Source of the DNA: Callipepla californica brunnescens | Lineage: Eukaryota; Chordata; Aves; Galliformes; Odontophoridae | NCBI GenBank assembly: GCA_023055505.1 | Contig: JALIRH010000048.1 | Span: 3,682,166 to 3,746,165, forward strand | DNA length: 64,000 nucleotides | Direction: 5' to 3' | Shown here: positions 60,488-64,000 of the stretch, piece by piece | Layout of the letters: each line of letters starts with the position of its first letter | Numbering within the stretch: position 1 is the first letter of the stretch | Notes under the pieces: generated by a model | Seen by the model: only the letters and a program-made list of their open reading frames with translations | Told to the model about the DNA's origin: nothing | Databases searched by the model: none | Position numbers and translations under genes: made by a program

Positions 60488-60929
60488 TAATTCAGACTGA
60501 TTTAATCTTTCGAGGTGAAAAAGCAGGTAGTACTACTGCTGTAGTTGAAGCTTTATATTGAGTTTCTCTGATTTCAGGTATGTATTATATGAAGGATTCC
60601 TCACAAAAGGAGACTTTCTAACAAAGCATAAAGATAGATTTTTTTAAAAATGTATTCAGGTAATATGTGATAACTGCTGCTAACTACTGCCTGTTAGTAG
60701 GCAACCACTGTCAGTTGGTCTTAAATTAAAATTTGTTTTTGTTTTAGAAACTTCAGTTTTGAAGATGAATTTGTAAATATTCCTAAAAGTATTGCCCAGA
60801 TAACTAGAGAGGCTGGTGTGGAAGCATTCATTCATATCTCTCACCTGAATGCTAGCACGAAGAGTCCTTCCAAATACCTGAGGAGTAAAGTAAGTCTAGT
60901 TTCCTTTTGATTGTATTCTGAGACATCCT

Positions 60930-61233
60930 CAGACTTTTCTGGTTTTGTTTGTTTTTTTTCTTTCTGTCTAGGTCTCTTTGAAAGAAATCAGAGGATGAAT
61001 ATACTGTGTGTCAGATTGGATATTAGAAAAATATTAGTATCAGAAAGAAAGAAGGTGTTAGAACAGGCTGCTGAGGAACATGGTGGAGTCAGTGTCTCTG
61101 GAGGTTTTCCTCTGGAGGAAAAGGGTAGATGCAGCACTTCGGGACATGGTTTAGTGGGCATGGTGGTGATAGGTCAGCATTTAGACAGCATGATCTTGGT
61201 AGTCTTTTCCAACCTTTATGATTGTATGACATA
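60930..61233 (+). mobile_element. CR1 LINE 3' fragment (right arm copy)
   Basis: Mirror of 337-640 with a few differences, mostly CpG transitions. It ends 'tccaacctttatgattgtat', a CR1 terminus. Confidence 0.8.
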
Positions 61234-63172
61234 TTTTCTCTAGCTGAGGAATTTTTGTGTTACTGTACTCATTGGGGGCTGGAAATCTTCCTAAGTACTT
61301 AATGTGCTTTGAAGGGAAGTAGATGTAGGATTTCTGAAAATGTTCCTTCTGTATTTGATTATATTTGCATTTACAATTACTGTTGTTTAGAAATAGTTTT
61401 ATGATGGTTTGGAGTCTGATATCATGCTTAATATTGAAGGCTGAAATGACTTAGCAAATGCAGGTAAGTAGATGATCTCAAAATTAGTCCAGCAAAAAAC
61501 AGTTTAACATCACCAATACAGGCCCTCGTGGTGAAATTGTTAGCTGTTCTTGTAAGAAATGTAAAAGTTTGTTTTCGACCTCCTATTTTTTTTGCCCTTT
61601 CAGGAGGTATAGTTTCCTATTATTACTTTTGTCTTTTCTGTATAGCTGGTGTCAAGTCCCAGTTTCATCTATTTTGTTTTATTTTGTCCTGCCTGTTGAA
61701 CTCTGTTGCCTATTGTAATAGAATTTTTGTTCTAAAACCAAATTTTTGTAGCTGCCTGTGTAATGGCTCTATAGGGTAGTTAGTCCTAACTGTATTCACT
61801 AGTCCCGTGTGGAAAGTAGATGCGCTGAAGTTGAAAGCTTCCACTGAAGTTTATTCCACTCTATTTCAGCAGTGCTTTAGTGTTCTGACAGTCTAGCAGG
61901 GGCTGATTAAACCTGTTTGTTTTTTTTCCAAGCTTTCCTCTGACACAAACTAGAGAGCTGCTTCCTTTTTGAATTTTGATGCTTTTGATGTGCATCCATT
62001 CACTAATGATGTTGCATGGGATGTTCTTATGGGACTTTGGGAACAGAGTGTGAGACTTGTTTAAGCAAAGCATCTCAAAGACCAGATAACTGATACCAAT
62101 TGTTTTGTTCTATATCCTTGAATATTATAGTCAGCATACGGTAAATTCTGCAAAGGTATCTTTTTTGGGCACATTCAGAATGGATCTTATTGATATGGTC
62201 ATTTTAATTGAATGACAGGCTGTTGGAGAGATAGCAGTGAGGGAAGAATTTCCAGATGCTCTAATTATGAAGCCTTCTGAGGTGTCTGGGAGAGAAGACC
62301 GATTTCTCAATCATTATGCGAGTATGTATTCTTGAAATAATAAAGCTGTGTCCTGTTGGTATACCTGTCTGTAGAGAACAGAGGGAAAAAGCAGCCTACT
62401 CTTAAGAAGTGGAGGTGTATTTTTATCATAAATGTACTGTTTCGTTAAGAAAAGATGTGTAACAGAAAAAGTTTTCATCTTGGGACGAAGTGGTAGATCC
62501 TGAATTCTTTCAAATTCTTTCCAATTGAAACTTTTCTGATTGATGATATTTACTATTTTTTATTAGGTTGTCTTGAGCTAAGCTCTGATCATCCTAACTG
62601 AAATTACCTTTTCACTTTGGTAATGCTGGAATGTAAGGAAGATCTGGGCTATTCTAGGCTCATACGGAAGCAAAAGTACTGACTCATATCCCCAGTGAAA
62701 TCAGAGTAGAGGCTACTTCTCTGGCAAAGTTGAAGTACCTCTTAACAACTCTAGAGGAACAATAAACATAGCCTTCCCATGGTTATTAAAACAGAATGTG
62801 GGTGGTAATTCTTTCCAATTCTTTTATAGCATAACGTGTATTGATTATTTACCTACTGAAAGCATTTACGGATTTGTTTTTTTCTCCACTAGATATGCAC
62901 TGGTTTGGTGGTGTGCCTCTTATTTCTTTGGGCAAAAAAACAGGGAAGCAACCAGTATATGTAAGTTTTTCTACAACTGAGACAATTCCATATGCTGCTT
63001 TTTTTTTTCCTTTGTCTCTCTCCATAAATCACTTATTGAAGAGGAGATTGTGCATCTATTCATGCCTTCTAATGGTAATTATTTGTTTTTCGCGGGTATT
63101 TGATGTAGCAATGGCAATTATGAATGCAATTAAAGATCCTGATGCTAAAGGAAAAACATATGCCTTGGCTGG

Positions 63173-64000
63173 GTAGCTTACTTTTCTGATTCTGATTTAC
63201 TGAAGTACTTCTTTTTGTTGCTTTTTTTTTTTTTTACATGCTGTGCAGTACATATGATTTCTTCATCCAGGCATGCACTTTGAGCTGCAGTAAATTGTAC
63301 CTCCTTGTTGGGAGGAAAAATGAGTCAGGCTTTTAGTGCGAGTACTCTGAAAATCCTAGTTTAGGTTCTGTTGTGTTTAATGTTACGTATTTGCACACAG
63401 AGAAACAGGCAGTCTTTATAATTGATACCACACAGAATAGTTTTGGTGAAAACGCTGCTAAAATCTTGTGGAAATCACCTTGAGTCAGTGTGCAGTCTCA
63501 ATGCACATCTGTGTCCAGTGGTCATTTTGAGAGAAATTTACAGAAATGTGATCTGAAGAAATCCATTTTTGGCTGATGTTTGAAATCATCCATTTAAGTT
63601 ATCTGATTTCAATCAAAACTATCGGACAAGAGATGTCCAAATCTCAGAGGTGGCTATGCAAAACTTGATTTTCTTTTATGTGAAGAACTTAAATGCTGAG
63701 CCTCTGTCTCCAAGGAACCAGTGTTTTGTTAGGATGCCCTTTTGTCATAAATGAGTTTGAACATCATTGTAAATAAATGTAGCTCCTCTCCTCTGCATCA
63801 GGACAGATCAGAAACAAGTCTCCTGCAAGACAAAATCTAGATACTTGGCAAGAGCCTGGCTTACAGAAATGTACCGATCTTTCTATGTTTTTGTGAAAAG
63901 ACAAGAAGTGCTAATACTAATTTGAATGAGAAAGGAAAATGGGATTTCATGGATCCATTCTTTGACATGATCCATGACTTCTTCCCGTGGCATGGCACTT
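63173..64000. other. NDUFA9 downstream intron sequence
   Basis: No further NDUFA9 exon or mobile element is recognisable. The next expected NDUFA9 exons would lie beyond the window. Confidence 0.5.

Larger units (their letters stand above)
57896..61569. repeat. Right arm of the large inverted repeat
   Basis: Near-perfect reverse complement of 1-3674. Homology begins at 'tgaacagtaca' near 57896, inside the NDUFA9 intron where an exon is missing, and continues at least to 61569, the partner of base 1. The arm contains NDUFA9 exon 60748-60889 with its flanking introns, in register with the rest of the NDUFA9 copy. This arm is therefore the likely source and the left arm the inverted copy. Confidence 0.95.
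55529..63172 (+). pseudogene. NDUFA9: NDUFA9 copy missing exons (complex I 39-kDa subunit)
   Basis: NDUFA9 is an atypical short-chain dehydrogenase-like accessory subunit of mitochondrial complex I. Exons seen: 55529-55699 (nucleotide-binding loop '[17 protein letters not shown]'), 56409-56506 ('[17 protein letters not shown]'), 60748-60889 ('[12 protein letters not shown]'), 62219-62321 ('[19 protein letters not shown]'), 62893-62960 ('GKKTGKQPVY') and 63096-63172 ('AIMNAIKDPDAKGKTYAL'). Three defects are visible. Exon 1 with the start and mitochondrial presequence is absent. The exon encoding the WD-rich segment between 56506 and 60748 is absent, and joining its neighbours gives L-K-L-Q-F-stop. 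The acceptor before 63096 reads cgcgg instead of an AG. Later exons would lie beyond the window. A pseudogene is the best reading. Confidence 0.88.

Noticed and set aside
1..64000. tRNA, rRNA, CRISPR arrays or bacterial operons
   Set aside because: I saw no cloverleaf with A/B boxes, no rRNA motifs, and no regularly spaced direct repeats other than the minisatellite. The sequence is vertebrate.

Overview
The window looks like avian nuclear DNA. It carries vertebrate multi-exon genes with canonical GT/AG splice sites. It also carries many CR1 LINE fragments, several with the 3' end typical of bird CR1, one endogenous-retrovirus remnant, and a CpG-island promoter. Nothing in it is prokaryotic. 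I cannot fix species or chromosome from sequence alone.

Layout. (1) 1-3674 is one arm of a large inverted repeat whose other arm is 57896-61569; it contains a reverse-strand copy of one NDUFA9 exon and CR1 LINEs. (2) 4387-20074, minus strand, holds eight consecutive exons from the middle of a HECW2-type E3 ubiquitin ligase, without the 5' C2/WW1 part and without the catalytic HECT exons. (3) 20750-25130 is gene-poor and ends in a 28-unit, 21-bp minisatellite that abuts a CpG island. (4) 25450-45755, plus strand, is a RANBP2-like gene with a promoter, 19 clean 5' exons and a shortened, damaged, partly duplicated large exon; it stops before the last Ran-binding domain and the cyclophilin domain. 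(5) 47431-52001, plus strand, holds five internal LIMS1 (PINCH1) exons, without the first or last parts. (6) 52917-53290, minus strand, is a retroviral pol remnant. (7) 55529-63172, plus strand, is a degenerate NDUFA9 copy missing its first exon and a middle exon; the right arm of the inverted repeat lies across it.

Interpretation. The window is a mosaic of at least four truncated gene copies (HECW2, RANBP2, LIMS1, NDUFA9), joined end to end and flanked by near-identical inverted arms. RANBP2 5' exons followed by the 3' part of a neighbouring gene on the same strand resembles the primate RGPD family (RANBP2-GCC2 chimeras). Here the partner is LIMS1, so this may be an independent bird counterpart. 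The regular RANBP2-LIMS1 splice would be out of frame, but skipping one exon gives an in-frame chimera. The RANBP2 5' part still looks transcribable and translatable (CpG island, about 900 clean codons). NDUFA9 is almost certainly a pseudogene, and HECW2 is a catalytically dead fragment. Gene identities come from remembered family sequences, not database searches.
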